From Paenibacillus sp. 1781tsa1 (lineage in GTDB: Bacteria; Bacillota; Bacilli; Paenibacillales; Paenibacillaceae): a stretch of 64,000 nt of DNA. The DNA is taken from the NCBI RefSeq assembly GCF_024159265.1, contig NZ_JAMYWY010000001.1:6758001-6822000 (forward strand), given 5' to 3'. Below the pieces are notes generated by a model. That model saw only the letters and a list, made by a program, of their open reading frames with translations. It searched no databases and was not told the origin of the DNA. Both the position numbers and the translations under genes were made by a program. Positions 35,045-43,800 of this stretch are shown here, piece by piece. Each line of letters starts with the position of its first letter. The first letter of the stretch is position 1.

Positions 35045-35186
35045 GATTTTGCCCGGATCGCAGAAAGGCTTAATCGCTGGACTGAACACCTTTGCACACC
35101 AATAATCTAGCCCCTCATGCGCCGATTATCGATACAAATCTCATTAAAACTCACGCAACAGTCTAAGCTCCAGATCTACGCTGAAC

Positions 35187-35474
35187 TTAATCGATGTATC
35201 CCGCGTGACCCTTGTCCATTAAGTAGTCCATTTCAGCATCCAGGATGCTTTCCACAGTCAACTCATCCAGCTTCACATCTTTACGACTAAGGATGTAGTC
35301 AGCCAGATCATCGCCGTCAATATCCACATCGTTGCCTTTGGCATTTTCGTGTGCCTTATTGATGTACGCTTGCTCATGCTTCAGCACAAGGGCGATATTC
35401 GCCTGGCTTGCCTTCGTTTTATCTGCAATATACTGCATCATTTCTTGTTCATTAATTTTGTTTGCTTCTGCCAC
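35187..35474 (-). CDS. Hypothetical protein, 95 residues, acidic
   Basis: The start is taken as GTG 35474, giving MAEANKINEQEMMQYIADKT, because AAGGAGATG lies 11 nt before it; the frame is open to 35513. The first 40 residues look like a helical, HU-like or HTH-like segment (MMQYIADKTKASQANIALVL). The rest is acidic (DVDIDGDDLADYIL, ESILDAEMDYLMDKG). No membrane segment is present. It is not recognised; a small cytoplasmic protein, perhaps nucleic-acid associated. Confidence 0.65.
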   Translation of the reverse strand: MAEANKINEQEMMQYIADKTKASQANIALVLKHEQAYINKAHENAKGNDVDIDGDDLADYILSRKDVKLDELTVESILDAEMDYLMDKGHAGYID

Positions 35475-35644
35475 GTTCCATTCATCTCCTTGATTCATAC
35501 ATACTGTTGCCATTGTAGCATAGGTTAACCCATTAAAGGCAGATCTTATGCCTGATAAACGATTATAGGTGGAAGGCGAAGGCCCCCACTCACGCTCTAT
35601 GCTCTAAACCTCCATCCGACTCTACGCCAGCGCATCACACGCCC

Positions 35645-37003
35645 CTACGACAACCGTACGTAAAATGTTGCGCCCTCTCCGACCACACTTCGGGCGTAAA
35701 TCTCTCCTTTGTGCTGATCCACAATGGACCGAGCAATCGCCAGCCCCAGACCGTGCCCGCCATGTGTGCGGGCTCTGGACGAATCCGTACGATAGAATCG
35801 ATCGAAGATCCGATCCAGATGTTCCGGTGCAATGCCTTCACCTGTGTTGGATACGGCCAGCATGACATCATTATTCTGTTTCTGGAGCGTAACGTTCACC
35901 GACCCTTTGGGACCGGAATACTTCACCGCATTATCGAGCAGGATCAGAATGACCTGTTTGATCTGTTCACTGTTTCCATGAACCGTAAGATTCGGCTCAA
36001 TGTTGTAATCAAGGGAGATGTTTTTCTCAAAAATAACGGCTTCCATTGGCAAAATAATACTTTCTACCGCATCGCTCATATTAAACTTCGCATGAATCAT
36101 CGTTGAGCGTGAGTCGTCCATCTGTGTCAGATAGAGCAGATCATTCGTAAGTCCGGTCATGCGCTCGGTTTCCGACTTGATATAGTGAAGCCACTTCGCC
36201 TGGTTCGCTATGGTATCCTCCTGATTCGCCAGCAGCACGTCCGCATTGGTATTAATGATCGCCAGCGGTGTCTTCAACTCATGTGAAGCATCTCCAATGA
36301 ATTGTTTTTGCTTCTCAAACGCTTCTCTAACAGGTGCAATAGAGCGATTCGCAAAATAACGGCTCAGGAAGTAGATCACAATCAACATAACCAGTCCGAC
36401 AACAGCAAAGGTATAGATCAGATTCGTTAGAATGCCCTGTTGTGCGGTCACATCAATAAATACGATCATATGCCCATCACCGCTCGGATCGACCACATAG
36501 GCCCAGTCCGTTCCATCCAGCGCAAATTGTCCAGTCTGCCGTTCCGAATCACCAACTTTATTCTGGTCAACCTTTTGCAACGCCTCGGTGTAGAAGGTTT
36601 CGTCCATATCAAAACGGGAATGGGTATCCGTGATTTTCCACTGGCTATCCGTCTTGATCATGAACGAAATGGAACGTGCCGGTGGGGAGTTGGGATCACC
36701 TCCCGGGCCTCCATTATCACCACCCATGGCATCGGAGGGAAACGAATCTGAACCGGAACCTGAAACACCTGTACTAGAACCTGATCCAGAGCCCGTCCCC
36801 ATCCCCCCACCTTCCACGCGCGGCATCTTGGATGAATTATAAGGACTATGATAGAAATCAGACACCTTGTACAGCTCCATATTTGTCTCACGTTGCACAT
36901 TCTGATACGTAATTGTATAGATCGTCGCAAATGCCACCAGCATCATAACGGAGATGGACACCAGATTCACGATCAGGAATCGATTCCGGAGTTTCTTGAA
37001 CAT
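35645..37003 (-). CDS. Sensor histidine kinase of the VTC-locus two-component system
   Basis: 452 residues. Two membrane helices (about 10-30 and 192-215) enclose an extracellular domain containing a Gly/Ser-rich low-complexity run (GGGMGTGSGSGSSTGVSGSG). HisKA has DASHELKTPLAII; HATPase has LDNAVKYS, NTGEGIAPEHL and GHGLGLAIA. It overlaps the response-regulator stop by 1 nt, so the pair is cotranslated. No clear HAMP domain. The signal is unknown. Confidence 0.92.
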   Translation of the reverse strand: MFKKLRNRFLIVNLVSISVMMLVAFATIYTITYQNVQRETNMELYKVSDFYHSPYNSSKMPRVEGGGMGTGSGSGSSTGVSGSGSDSFPSDAMGGDNGGPGGDPNSPPARSISFMIKTDSQWKITDTHSRFDMDETFYTEALQKVDQNKVGDSERQTGQFALDGTDWAYVVDPSGDGHMIVFIDVTAQQGILTNLIYTFAVVGLVMLIVIYFLSRYFANRSIAPVREAFEKQKQFIGDASHELKTPLAIINTNADVLLANQEDTIANQAKWLHYIKSETERMTGLTNDLLYLTQMDDSRSTMIHAKFNMSDAVESIILPMEAVIFEKNISLDYNIEPNLTVHGNSEQIKQVILILLDNAVKYSGPKGSVNVTLQKQNNDVMLAVSNTGEGIAPEHLDRIFDRFYRTDSSRARTHGGHGLGLAIARSIVDQHKGEIYARSVVGEGATFYVRLS

Positions 37004-37683
37004 CAGGATGTCACCTCAAGTACATAGCCCACACCTCGAATCGTGTTAATGCGGACAGCCGAGTTCAGGAACGTTAATTTTTTGCGCAAAAACGAGATGT
37101 ACACCTCCACATTGTTATACTCCACTTCCGAATCGAATCCCCATAACTTCTCAATAATCTGCTCTTTGGAGGTAATCGCCTGTTTGCGCGTAATCAAGAG
37201 CTCCAGTAGTTCATTCTCCTTCAGATTCAACTTGATTTCCTTCCCCTGTACGCTCAGCTTCAACTGAGTTGTGTTCAGCTCCATGTCACCGAATTTCAGT
37301 CCGTCCTCCGGAACAACTTCGCCCTTCCGCCTTAAGGCTGCTCGAATCCGGGCCAGCAATTCCTCTGTGGCGAAGGGCTTGGCGATATAATCATCGGCAC
37401 CATAATCGAGGCCTGTGACTTTGTCCGATAGTTCACCTTTCGCAGTAAGCAGAATGACTGGCGTATGATTGCCTTCACTGCGAAGTTTCTTCAGGACGGT
37501 GATCCCGTCCATCTCCGGCATCATGATGTCGAGCAGTAACAGGTCGTAGATGCCGCTCTGCGCATAATCGAGGCCTGATCTGCCGTCGTGGACCATGTCC
37601 ACGGAGTAGTTGTTTTTTTTCAAAATCTGCGATACTGCCTCTGCCAAATGAACCTCATCTTCCGCAATTAATATTCTCATCAT
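37003..37683 (-). CDS. OmpR/PhoB-family response regulator
   Basis: 226 residues. Receiver: MRILIAEDE, phosphoacceptor D52 in LLLLDIMMPEMDG, T in LLTAKG, K in YIAKPF. The C-terminal winged helix (about 130-224) includes NLKENELLELLI, VEVYISFLRKKL and IRGVGYVL. AGAGG is 9 nt before the first ATG. Its gene is divergent from the VTC operon, and twin 19-bp sites lie symmetrically between them. Confidence 0.93.
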   Translation of the reverse strand: MMRILIAEDEVHLAEAVSQILKKNNYSVDMVHDGRSGLDYAQSGIYDLLLLDIMMPEMDGITVLKKLRSEGNHTPVILLTAKGELSDKVTGLDYGADDYIAKPFATEELLARIRAALRRKGEVVPEDGLKFGDMELNTTQLKLSVQGKEIKLNLKENELLELLITRKQAITSKEQIIEKLWGFDSEVEYNNVEVYISFLRKKLTFLNSAVRINTIRGVGYVLEVTS

Positions 37684-37752
37684 CTATTCATTCCTCTGCT
37701 TGAATTATTCGTCTTCATGAACGCTGTATGGTATCACCCATTCTATCAATTA

Positions 37753-37853
37753 AACCTTGAATCAATCTTAATTCATTTTGCGGATGCGAACTATTATAGG
37801 AAGGTAAAAAAATGTTAACGCAATGTAAAACCATTTAAGATTCATTCAAGGTT
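37753..37853. promoter_or_regulatory. Twin inverted sites between the two-component and VTC operons
   Basis: TTAAGATTCATTCAAGGTT at 37835-37853 reads toward the VTC gene; the same sequence with one change lies on the minus strand at 37771-37753 and reads toward the regulator gene. The sites end about 80 and 70 bp before the respective starts. A possible -10 (TAAGAT) lies just downstream of the right site, which would cover the -35 region. Confidence 0.6.
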
Positions 37854-37933
37854 GGCCCTCTAAGATACAGACATGGAAGCAATACACGATGCAACAAAAC
37901 ATACAACCCACCAACGAAAGGACTGAATCCCAC

Positions 37934-38758
37934 ATGGCAATTGAAGTATTCAACCGATACGAGAGCAAATACCTCCTGACGGATGAACAGTACGCCCATT
38001 TCTACAACGACCTGCTGAAATACATGGAACTGGATGCCTACAACAAGAAACATGAGTACTATTCCATCAGTAACCTGTACTTCGACACTCCACAGGATTC
38101 CCTGATCCGCGCCAGTCTCTCCAAACCAAAATATAAGGAGAAGCTGAGACTGCGGGCGTATGGAGTACCTGAAGAGAATGCCAAAGTGTATCTGGAGATC
38201 AAAAAGAAAGTCTTTGGCCTGGTGAACAAGCGCAGAACCGCCTTGAAGCTGGATGAAGCGTACGAATTCGTTCGTTCAGGACAGGCACCGGAGCTGGCGG
38301 ATTACATGAACAAACAGGTTGTGGAAGAGATCAAATACTTCCTTCGCCTCTACGATCTTGAACCGAAAGTGTATCTGGCGTATGAACGCAAAGCACTCTT
38401 CGACAAGAAAAGCCGGGATCTCCGCATTACCTTTGACACCAACATTCGCAGCCGCAGATATGATCTGAAGCTGGAACAGGGAGATTACGGTGAGCCGCTG
38501 GTGAAGGACGGAAGGTGGCTGATGGAAGTAAAAGCCGAGAAAACCGTTCCGCTGTGGCTGTCGCAGCTGCTCTGTGAGCATGGTCTCTACCGCACCGGCT
38601 TCTCCAAATACGGCAACGAGTTCAGACATCTGGTAAGAACAACCAACCTGAATTACCAGTCGGAGCGCATTCTTGTACCAGGCACCGATTTCAACCCATC
38701 CATAGAACAAGAACAAGATAAACCGATTATAGAAAGAGAGCGTGTCCTATATGCTTGA
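37934..38758 (+). CDS. VTC-domain (polyphosphate polymerase-like) protein
   Basis: 274 residues from ATG 37934 (AAAGGA 11 nt upstream); the earlier ATG 37889 has no ribosome binding site. The N-terminus FNRYESKYLLT and later SISNLYFDTPQ, KLRLRAYG, VYLEIKKKV and WLMEVKAEKTVPLWL give the basic and acidic residues that line the VTC/CYTH tunnel where polyphosphate is made from ATP in yeast Vtc4. Bacterial members often sit with DUF4956 and CotH or Cthe_2159 proteins, as here. Whether it makes polyphosphate is not shown. Confidence 0.88.
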   Translation: MAIEVFNRYESKYLLTDEQYAHFYNDLLKYMELDAYNKKHEYYSISNLYFDTPQDSLIRASLSKPKYKEKLRLRAYGVPEENAKVYLEIKKKVFGLVNKRRTALKLDEAYEFVRSGQAPELADYMNKQVVEEIKYFLRLYDLEPKVYLAYERKALFDKKSRDLRITFDTNIRSRRYDLKLEQGDYGEPLVKDGRWLMEVKAEKTVPLWLSQLLCEHGLYRTGFSKYGNEFRHLVRTTNLNYQSERILVPGTDFNPSIEQEQDKPIIERERVLYA

Positions 38759-39431
38759 TTCCCTGTTCAGTTCAGCCCTAACCGATACCGATTTAACATT
38801 CAGTAATGCAGTCATTACCATTGGTCTTGCCATCATTCTGGGATTAATCATCAGCCTTACCTACATGAAGACTAACCAAAGCACATACTCCCAGAGCTTC
38901 ACCTTAACGATGGTCGTCCTGCCCGTCATTGTCGCCATCATCATCCTGCTCATCGGCAGCAACATTGCTCGAGCATTCAGCTTGGCAGGTGCCTTCTCGA
39001 TCATTCGTTTCCGTAGTGCACCTGGTGATCCAAAGGATATTGCTTATGTATTGTTCACGATGGCTTCCGGTCTTGCCTGCGGTGTAGGCGCTTTTGGATA
39101 CGCGGTGCTGTTCACCATTATCCTGTGTGTACTGATGTTTGTTCTGAGTCGCTTCAACTTCGGCGGCAAGAAAAGTCAGCTGAAAACGCTGAAAGTCACC
39201 ATCCCTGAGAACTTGAGCTATGAAGAAGCACTTAATGAAGTGTTCCATACTTTCAACGTACCTTTTGATCTGAAAAAAATCAGAACCACCGAACTCGGCA
39301 GTCTGTATGAGCTGGTCTACAGTGTAACCATTCACGAAAGTGTTAGCCAAAAGGAATTCCTCGACGCCATCCGCACACGGAACGGCAACCTGGATATCTC
39401 GTTAACCATGAGTCCAACAACGGAATATTAA
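38751..39431 (+). CDS. DUF4956 membrane protein
   Basis: 226 residues from ATG 38751, overlapping the VTC gene by 8 nt; a GTG three codons earlier is possible. Four hydrophobic helices in the first 145 residues, with the family-typical RAFSLAGAFSIIRFRSAPGD between helices, then a cytoplasmic domain of about 80 residues. The function is unknown. It is translationally coupled to the VTC gene, suggesting that the two products act together at the membrane. Confidence 0.9.
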   Translation: MLDSLFSSALTDTDLTFSNAVITIGLAIILGLIISLTYMKTNQSTYSQSFTLTMVVLPVIVAIIILLIGSNIARAFSLAGAFSIIRFRSAPGDPKDIAYVLFTMASGLACGVGAFGYAVLFTIILCVLMFVLSRFNFGGKKSQLKTLKVTIPENLSYEEALNEVFHTFNVPFDLKKIRTTELGSLYELVYSVTIHESVSQKEFLDAIRTRNGNLDISLTMSPTTEY

Positions 39432-39457
39432 TTCTTAATTCGAAGGGAACGATCTAT

Positions 39458-41764
39458 ATGAAGAAAAACATGATAACAGGCAGCAAACTTTGGTCTATCG
39501 CCATGATTACCAGCCTACTTGCCGCATGCAGTTCACCAGCAACCACAAGCACAACCGCCAATGCCGCAACGTCAACGACAGGAACAACCAAAACGGTATC
39601 GGTCAGTGAGCAAACTTCTGTGAAGTACGCAGATCTGGTCTCTCTGGATGCTGACGATACCAACATTAGCTGGAGCGAGGCAGATTCCACAGCGATTAAG
39701 CTGAACGGCACAACTGCAACGGTGACCGGTTCGGGAGCCAAAGCAGCGAATGGTTCGGTAACCATCACTGAAGCGGGCACTTATGTATTTAGCGGTGAGC
39801 TAACTGACGGACAGATCGTGGTCAATGTTGCCGATAAGGGCACCGTACATCTCGTATTAAACGGAGCTACGATCCATGATAATGACAGTGCAGCGATCTA
39901 TATTCAAAAGGCCGGTAAAGCGGTGATTACACTCGAAAAAGGAACCAAGAATACCGTTTCCGATGGTAAAACGTATGTGTACGCTGACGCTACAACAGAC
40001 GAGCCGGATGCTGCAATCTTCAGCAAAGCGGATCTTACGTTCAACGGTGCAGGTCAATTGACCGTCACAGGTAACTATAATGAAGGGATTACGAGCAAGG
40101 ATGATCTGAAGATCATTAGCGGTAACATCAGTGTCAAAGCGGCCGATGACGGTATTAAAGGTAAGGATATGGTCGCAATTCAAGCGGGTACCATTACGAT
40201 TCAGGCCGAAGGCGACGGTATTAAATCAACCAATGACACGGATACCACCAAAGGTTTCGTTGCCATCGCAGGAGGTACCTTCGATATTCAAAGTGGTAAC
40301 GACGGTATTCAAGCCGAAACCGCACTTGTTACGGATGGCGGCACATACAACATTGTGACTGCTGGCGGTAGCGCCAATGCACCAGCCAAAGTCGAAGAAG
40401 GTCCATTTGGCGGCGGTGGCGGTGGATGGGGTGGCGGAACACCTCCAACCGATATGGGCACACCACCAGATGGCGAACCTCCTGCAGATATGCCGGAAAT
40501 GCCTAATAACAGCGGTACGAATGCAGGTGCTAATACGAACGGCGCAGCGGCATCCAACTCTGCCAACACAACAGCAACAACGGATACCGATACCAATGCC
40601 GATGCAGACACTGCTGCAACAGCAACCGAGTCCACAAGTGCCAAAGCGCTCAAAGCAGGTACAGACCTTACGGTGAATGGTGGTACGTATACCATTGATT
40701 CCATGGATGATTCCCTGCACAGCAACAATAACGTGACAGTCAACGACGGAACATTCAACATTGAATCCGGTGATGACGGCATTCATGCCGATCAGGAACT
40801 GACGATTAACGGTGGAGCCATCACAATCGCGAAGAGCTATGAAGGACTTGAAGGAGCAATCATCACCCTGAACGATGGGGATGTGGATGTAACGGCATCC
40901 GATGATGGCGTAAATGCTGCAGGTGGCGAGACGGAAACAGCTGCGAACACAGCGGCTAGTACAGATAGCGCTACTACAGCAACCGATGCAACAACCACAT
41001 CGAACATCTCTGTAACTGAAACGACAGGTACAACATCGACTACCGATCAGGCATCCCAAGGTACAGCTGCTAATCAGCAAGGACGTGGACCGGGCGGAAT
41101 GGGAGCAGCGAGTAATAACGAGTTCCACATTAACGGCGGTACACTTACCGTGAACGCAGGTGGTGACGGACTGGATTCCAATGGTTCCATTAATATGACT
41201 GGTGGTACGGTTATTGTGAATGGACCAACGGATAACGGTAACGGAGCATTGGATTATGACGGTACATTTGTAATCAGCGGTGGATACCTCGTGGCTGCCG
41301 GAAGCTCTGGTATGGCACAAGGAACATCCGATGCGTCTACGCAAAATACCATTGTAATGCCGTTCCCTGAAACGCAAAAAGCTGGAACACTTGTACATGT
41401 ACAAGACAGCGAAGGCAATAACATCCTGACCTTTGCTCCGGCAAAAGATTATCAGACTGTAGTTGTCAGCTCCCCGGATCTGAAAAAAGATGGCTCCTAT
41501 GTGATCTACTCCGGTGGTACGTCTACAGGTAAATCGGTGGATGGACTCTACACAGACGTTACTTACAGTGGCGGAACCAAAGTGGTTGCATTCCAATCTA
41601 CAAGCAATGTAACTTGGGTGAATGAATCTGGTGTAACGACAGCCAATACAGGTATGGGCGGTCCTGGTGGCGGCGGTCGACAAGGCGGCTTCGGAGGCGG
41701 CAGAAACAGATCCCAATCCGGTACAACATCCGACAACACAAGCTCTACCGATTCTGCAAAATAA
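39458..41764 (+). CDS. Carbohydrate-binding (Cthe_2159-like) repeat lipoprotein
   Basis: 768 residues. Lipoprotein signal with lipobox LLAAC (Cys 24). The body has many short beta-helix-type repeats with N-G-G-T, D-D-G-I and G-D-G-I turns (DDGIKGKD, GDGIKSTND, GNDGIQAE, DDGIHADQE, DDGVNAAGG), as in the Cthe_2159 family, whose founding member binds acidic and cellulosic polysaccharide. Thr/Ala/Asn-rich linkers (about 360-400 and 490-540) and Gly-rich runs interrupt it. It ends in a Gly/Arg/Ser tail. Third gene of the VTC operon, 26 bp after DUF4956; ends with a terminator. Confidence 0.82.
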   Translation: MKKNMITGSKLWSIAMITSLLAACSSPATTSTTANAATSTTGTTKTVSVSEQTSVKYADLVSLDADDTNISWSEADSTAIKLNGTTATVTGSGAKAANGSVTITEAGTYVFSGELTDGQIVVNVADKGTVHLVLNGATIHDNDSAAIYIQKAGKAVITLEKGTKNTVSDGKTYVYADATTDEPDAAIFSKADLTFNGAGQLTVTGNYNEGITSKDDLKIISGNISVKAADDGIKGKDMVAIQAGTITIQAEGDGIKSTNDTDTTKGFVAIAGGTFDIQSGNDGIQAETALVTDGGTYNIVTAGGSANAPAKVEEGPFGGGGGGWGGGTPPTDMGTPPDGEPPADMPEMPNNSGTNAGANTNGAAASNSANTTATTDTDTNADADTAATATESTSAKALKAGTDLTVNGGTYTIDSMDDSLHSNNNVTVNDGTFNIESGDDGIHADQELTINGGAITIAKSYEGLEGAIITLNDGDVDVTASDDGVNAAGGETETAANTAASTDSATTATDATTTSNISVTETTGTTSTTDQASQGTAANQQGRGPGGMGAASNNEFHINGGTLTVNAGGDGLDSNGSINMTGGTVIVNGPTDNGNGALDYDGTFVISGGYLVAAGSSGMAQGTSDASTQNTIVMPFPETQKAGTLVHVQDSEGNNILTFAPAKDYQTVVVSSPDLKKDGSYVIYSGGTSTGKSVDGLYTDVTYSGGTKVVAFQSTSNVTWVNESGVTTANTGMGGPGGGGRQGGFGGGRNRSQSGTTSDNTSSTDSAK

Positions 41765-41816
41765 TCATGATATCCTGAGCCATAGCGCATAACTCGCTTC
41801 TCAAGCGCAGGCGAAA

Positions 41817-41865
41817 CAAAAAAAGGCTCCGAATTCACGTTATGTGAGTTCGGAGCTTTCTTTCG
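41817..41865 (+). terminator. Terminator of the VTC operon
   Basis: GGCTCCGAATTCAC and GTGAGTTCGGAGCT pair (with a near-perfect stem), then TTTCTTTCG; an A-run precedes it. Confidence 0.8.
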
Positions 41866-41937
41866 TTATTCTTCTAGAACCAGAATTACAGGGAATTACA
41901 GCCCTCCGCTCAAGGTGCAGCGAAGGTACTCCTTTTC

Positions 41938-42516
41938 TCAGAACGAGTATACATACACCTTGGTACGCAGGGCATCTCGACATGTTATTGTGCGTAGTGG
42001 TTCCTTGCCCGGGAGCGCAAAACAGACGCTAATCACCTTGGCCCCCGGCGGAAGCTCTCGACTGAACTTGTCCAGCAGTCGGGTCATTGCTCCCGGAAAC
42101 AGATAACAGATCACACAATCCGCATGTTCATAGGAACTGGTGTAGATATCCCCACGCATGAAGCGCAGCCTGCCCTTGAGAGAGTGTTTGTTTCCCTTGG
42201 CTCGACGTAAGCGAACACTAAGATAGGCAATCAGTTGGGAAGACCATAAGGGAATGACTGAATTCTCAATCCCGGTCAGCCTTTTACCAGGACAATGTCT
42301 TACAACATCCAGTCCCAGTGTGCCCCATCCGGAGCCCGCTTCAAGCACATCGCCGTATCCCGGAATACGGTTCACCTCTTGAATGACCACCTGCCTGACG
42401 CGGCCGGATGTGGGCATCGGGGAAATCCCGTTTTTCCAACTGACGAGTACGATGGATATGACACCTATCAATGTCACCACGGCAATCAGCCATGGAATCA
42501 GGTAAATGATGATCAT
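41938..42516 (-). CDS. Membrane-anchored class I methyltransferase-like protein
   Basis: 192 residues. One N-terminal membrane helix (about 4-27) is followed by a SAM-binding fold: motif I VLEAGSGWGTLGLDVVRH, motif II LTGIENS, and DCVICYLFPGAMTRLLDKF. The substrate is unknown; lipid or quinone-type substrates near the membrane are plausible. It follows the FHA-regulator gene by 26 bp and is probably in its operon. Confidence 0.8.
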   Translation of the reverse strand: MIIIYLIPWLIAVVTLIGVISIVLVSWKNGISPMPTSGRVRQVVIQEVNRIPGYGDVLEAGSGWGTLGLDVVRHCPGKRLTGIENSVIPLWSSQLIAYLSVRLRRAKGNKHSLKGRLRFMRGDIYTSSYEHADCVICYLFPGAMTRLLDKFSRELPPGAKVISVCFALPGKEPLRTITCRDALRTKVYVYSF

Positions 42517-42542
42517 GAACTCATCCCTTTGTTATCACTCAT

Positions 42543-43214
42543 TCATTCCGGCACATGAGACTTCATATATACACCCTTTTTATAAACGGACTTGATGGTA
42601 AAGTGTACACCCAGCTTGCGATTCGTCCGATAGATCAGCGAGTTAATCTCGTCGATCCCTACCGCTTCACTCTCCAGCATGCTCCGCTCCGGCCACACCT
42701 GAGTCACAATCTGCTCTCGGGTCACAAAATGGTCCAGTTGACTATACAGCAGCTTGAACAGCTGATATTCCTTCTTGGACAGTGGAATCTCCACTTCACC
42801 GATCTGCACGGTCTGCAAGTGATCCTGCAAGCGTACACCCTCACCCAGCAGATCCGACACCCGATATTCCCTTGTCTCTCCAAGATCCCCTTCAGCGCGA
42901 AGCTGGATCAAGCCGTTGACGAGCGTCAAGCTGTCACCTTCGCCAAACGGATATTTCTCATAGGGAACGAGGCGCTGCCCGTTCAGTTCAGTTCCATTTT
43001 TGCTATCGAGATCCTCGATCCATAGCTGCTGCTGTACATCATAATGAATGCGGCAATGCCGCTTCGATATCATCTGATTATAGACAGACAAGTCCAATTC
43101 ACTACCGCCTGTGTAACGTCCCACCGTAATGGAGCGACCCTGGCTTACATAAGCGAATGAGCCGTCACTTTCCTGTCCTGGCGTACGAATGACGATTTTT
43201 GCCGTCTCCCGCAT
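42543..43214 (-). CDS. FHA domain fused to an OmpR-type winged helix
   Basis: 223 residues. Residues of about 20-105 form an FHA domain: SITVGRY, SKRHCRIHYD, LDSKNGTELNG, the signature that reads phosphothreonine. Residues of about 135-220 form a PhoB-type winged helix (LSKKEYQLFKLL, VTREQIVTQVWPE, INSLIYRTNRKLG, KGVYM). There is no receiver, so DNA binding may be set by a Ser/Thr kinase through phosphothreonine recognition. No kinase gene is in the window. Confidence 0.88.
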   Translation of the reverse strand: MRETAKIVIRTPGQESDGSFAYVSQGRSITVGRYTGGSELDLSVYNQMISKRHCRIHYDVQQQLWIEDLDSKNGTELNGQRLVPYEKYPFGEGDSLTLVNGLIQLRAEGDLGETREYRVSDLLGEGVRLQDHLQTVQIGEVEIPLSKKEYQLFKLLYSQLDHFVTREQIVTQVWPERSMLESEAVGIDEINSLIYRTNRKLGVHFTIKSVYKKGVYMKSHVPE

Positions 43215-43438
43215 GTTATTCTCCCACCTTCAAACTCGATCTCTATATACGTCTCGTTAACAATAATGATAAATTCATCAGATTTGTTCCATTGTTTGCA
43301 CTGCTATAGTTCAATATAGTGATATTCAGGAACGATTTATGTTCGGTTCTACTCACTCTACTATACCAGACGTTGTGCTTTTTTTCTCATGACGGCCGGA
43401 TGCTACTTTAGCTCATTCAACAAGAGAGGTACCTTCTG

Positions 43439-43594
43439 ATGAACAAAAAAAACATTTTCATATACGTATTGCTCGCCTTTGCCCTGTCCATGACATTAAC
43501 CGTGCTCTCCCGTATGAACGATGATGGCGGAGAATCACTGAAAGGCACCTCGGCTGCCGAAACCTCATGGTTACAGATGAAGTTCCAGCCCTGA
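43439..43594 (+). CDS. Small membrane or secreted peptide, 51 residues
   Basis: Short frame read from the sequence: ATG 43439, TGA 43592-43594, GAGAGG 9 nt upstream. A basic start (MNKKN) and one hydrophobic helix (IFIYVLLAFALSMTLTVL) are followed by a hydrophilic tail (RMNDDGGESLKG). It could be a small membrane protein or a signal-peptide-bearing exported peptide. It is divergent from the FHA regulator. Not recognised. Confidence 0.55.
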   Translation: MNKKNIFIYVLLAFALSMTLTVLSRMNDDGGESLKGTSAAETSWLQMKFQP

Positions 43595-43610
43595 GTCTAC
43601 TCTATTATAA

Positions 43611-43751
43611 CGTGATCTCTGCGCAAAACGTTTCACGAATGTCATATTAGGCTATGGCACAGACGATCGTTGTGCCCGACTTCATCAGCATAAAATCAAA
43701 AAGCTCACGCTTGCTGATTTACAGCAGCAGACGGGTAATAGGATAGACTGA
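43611..43751 (+). pseudogene. Unassigned coding remnant before the SMI1 gene
   Basis: A frame without start codon but with protein-like composition (NVILGYGTDDRCARLHQHKI, then KKLTLADLQQQTG) ends at TGA 43749-43751. It looks like the tail of a lost gene. The family is not recognised. Confidence 0.25.
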
Positions 43752-43783
43752 CTTTAAAGAAAATCTGTAAAGTCAGTCTTTAT
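43745..43783 (+). terminator. Hairpin just before the SMI1 gene
   Basis: Perfect 12-bp stem AGACTGACTTTA / TAAAGTCAGTCT followed by TTAT, 4 nt before the GAGGAGG of the SMI1 gene. It may end upstream transcription. Confidence 0.55.
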
Positions 43784-43800
43784 GAGGAGGAGCTATATAG

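Noticed and set aside
40080-41250. Regular short repeats considered as a CRISPR or tandem DNA repeat
   Set aside because: They are degenerate protein beta-helix repeats in a continuous reading frame, with no constant repeat and spacer lengths.
40226-41716. 496-residue Cys/Ile-rich minus-strand frame opposite the Cthe_2159-like gene
   Set aside because: An artefact of the repetitive sense gene; its odd composition is explained by the sense repeats.
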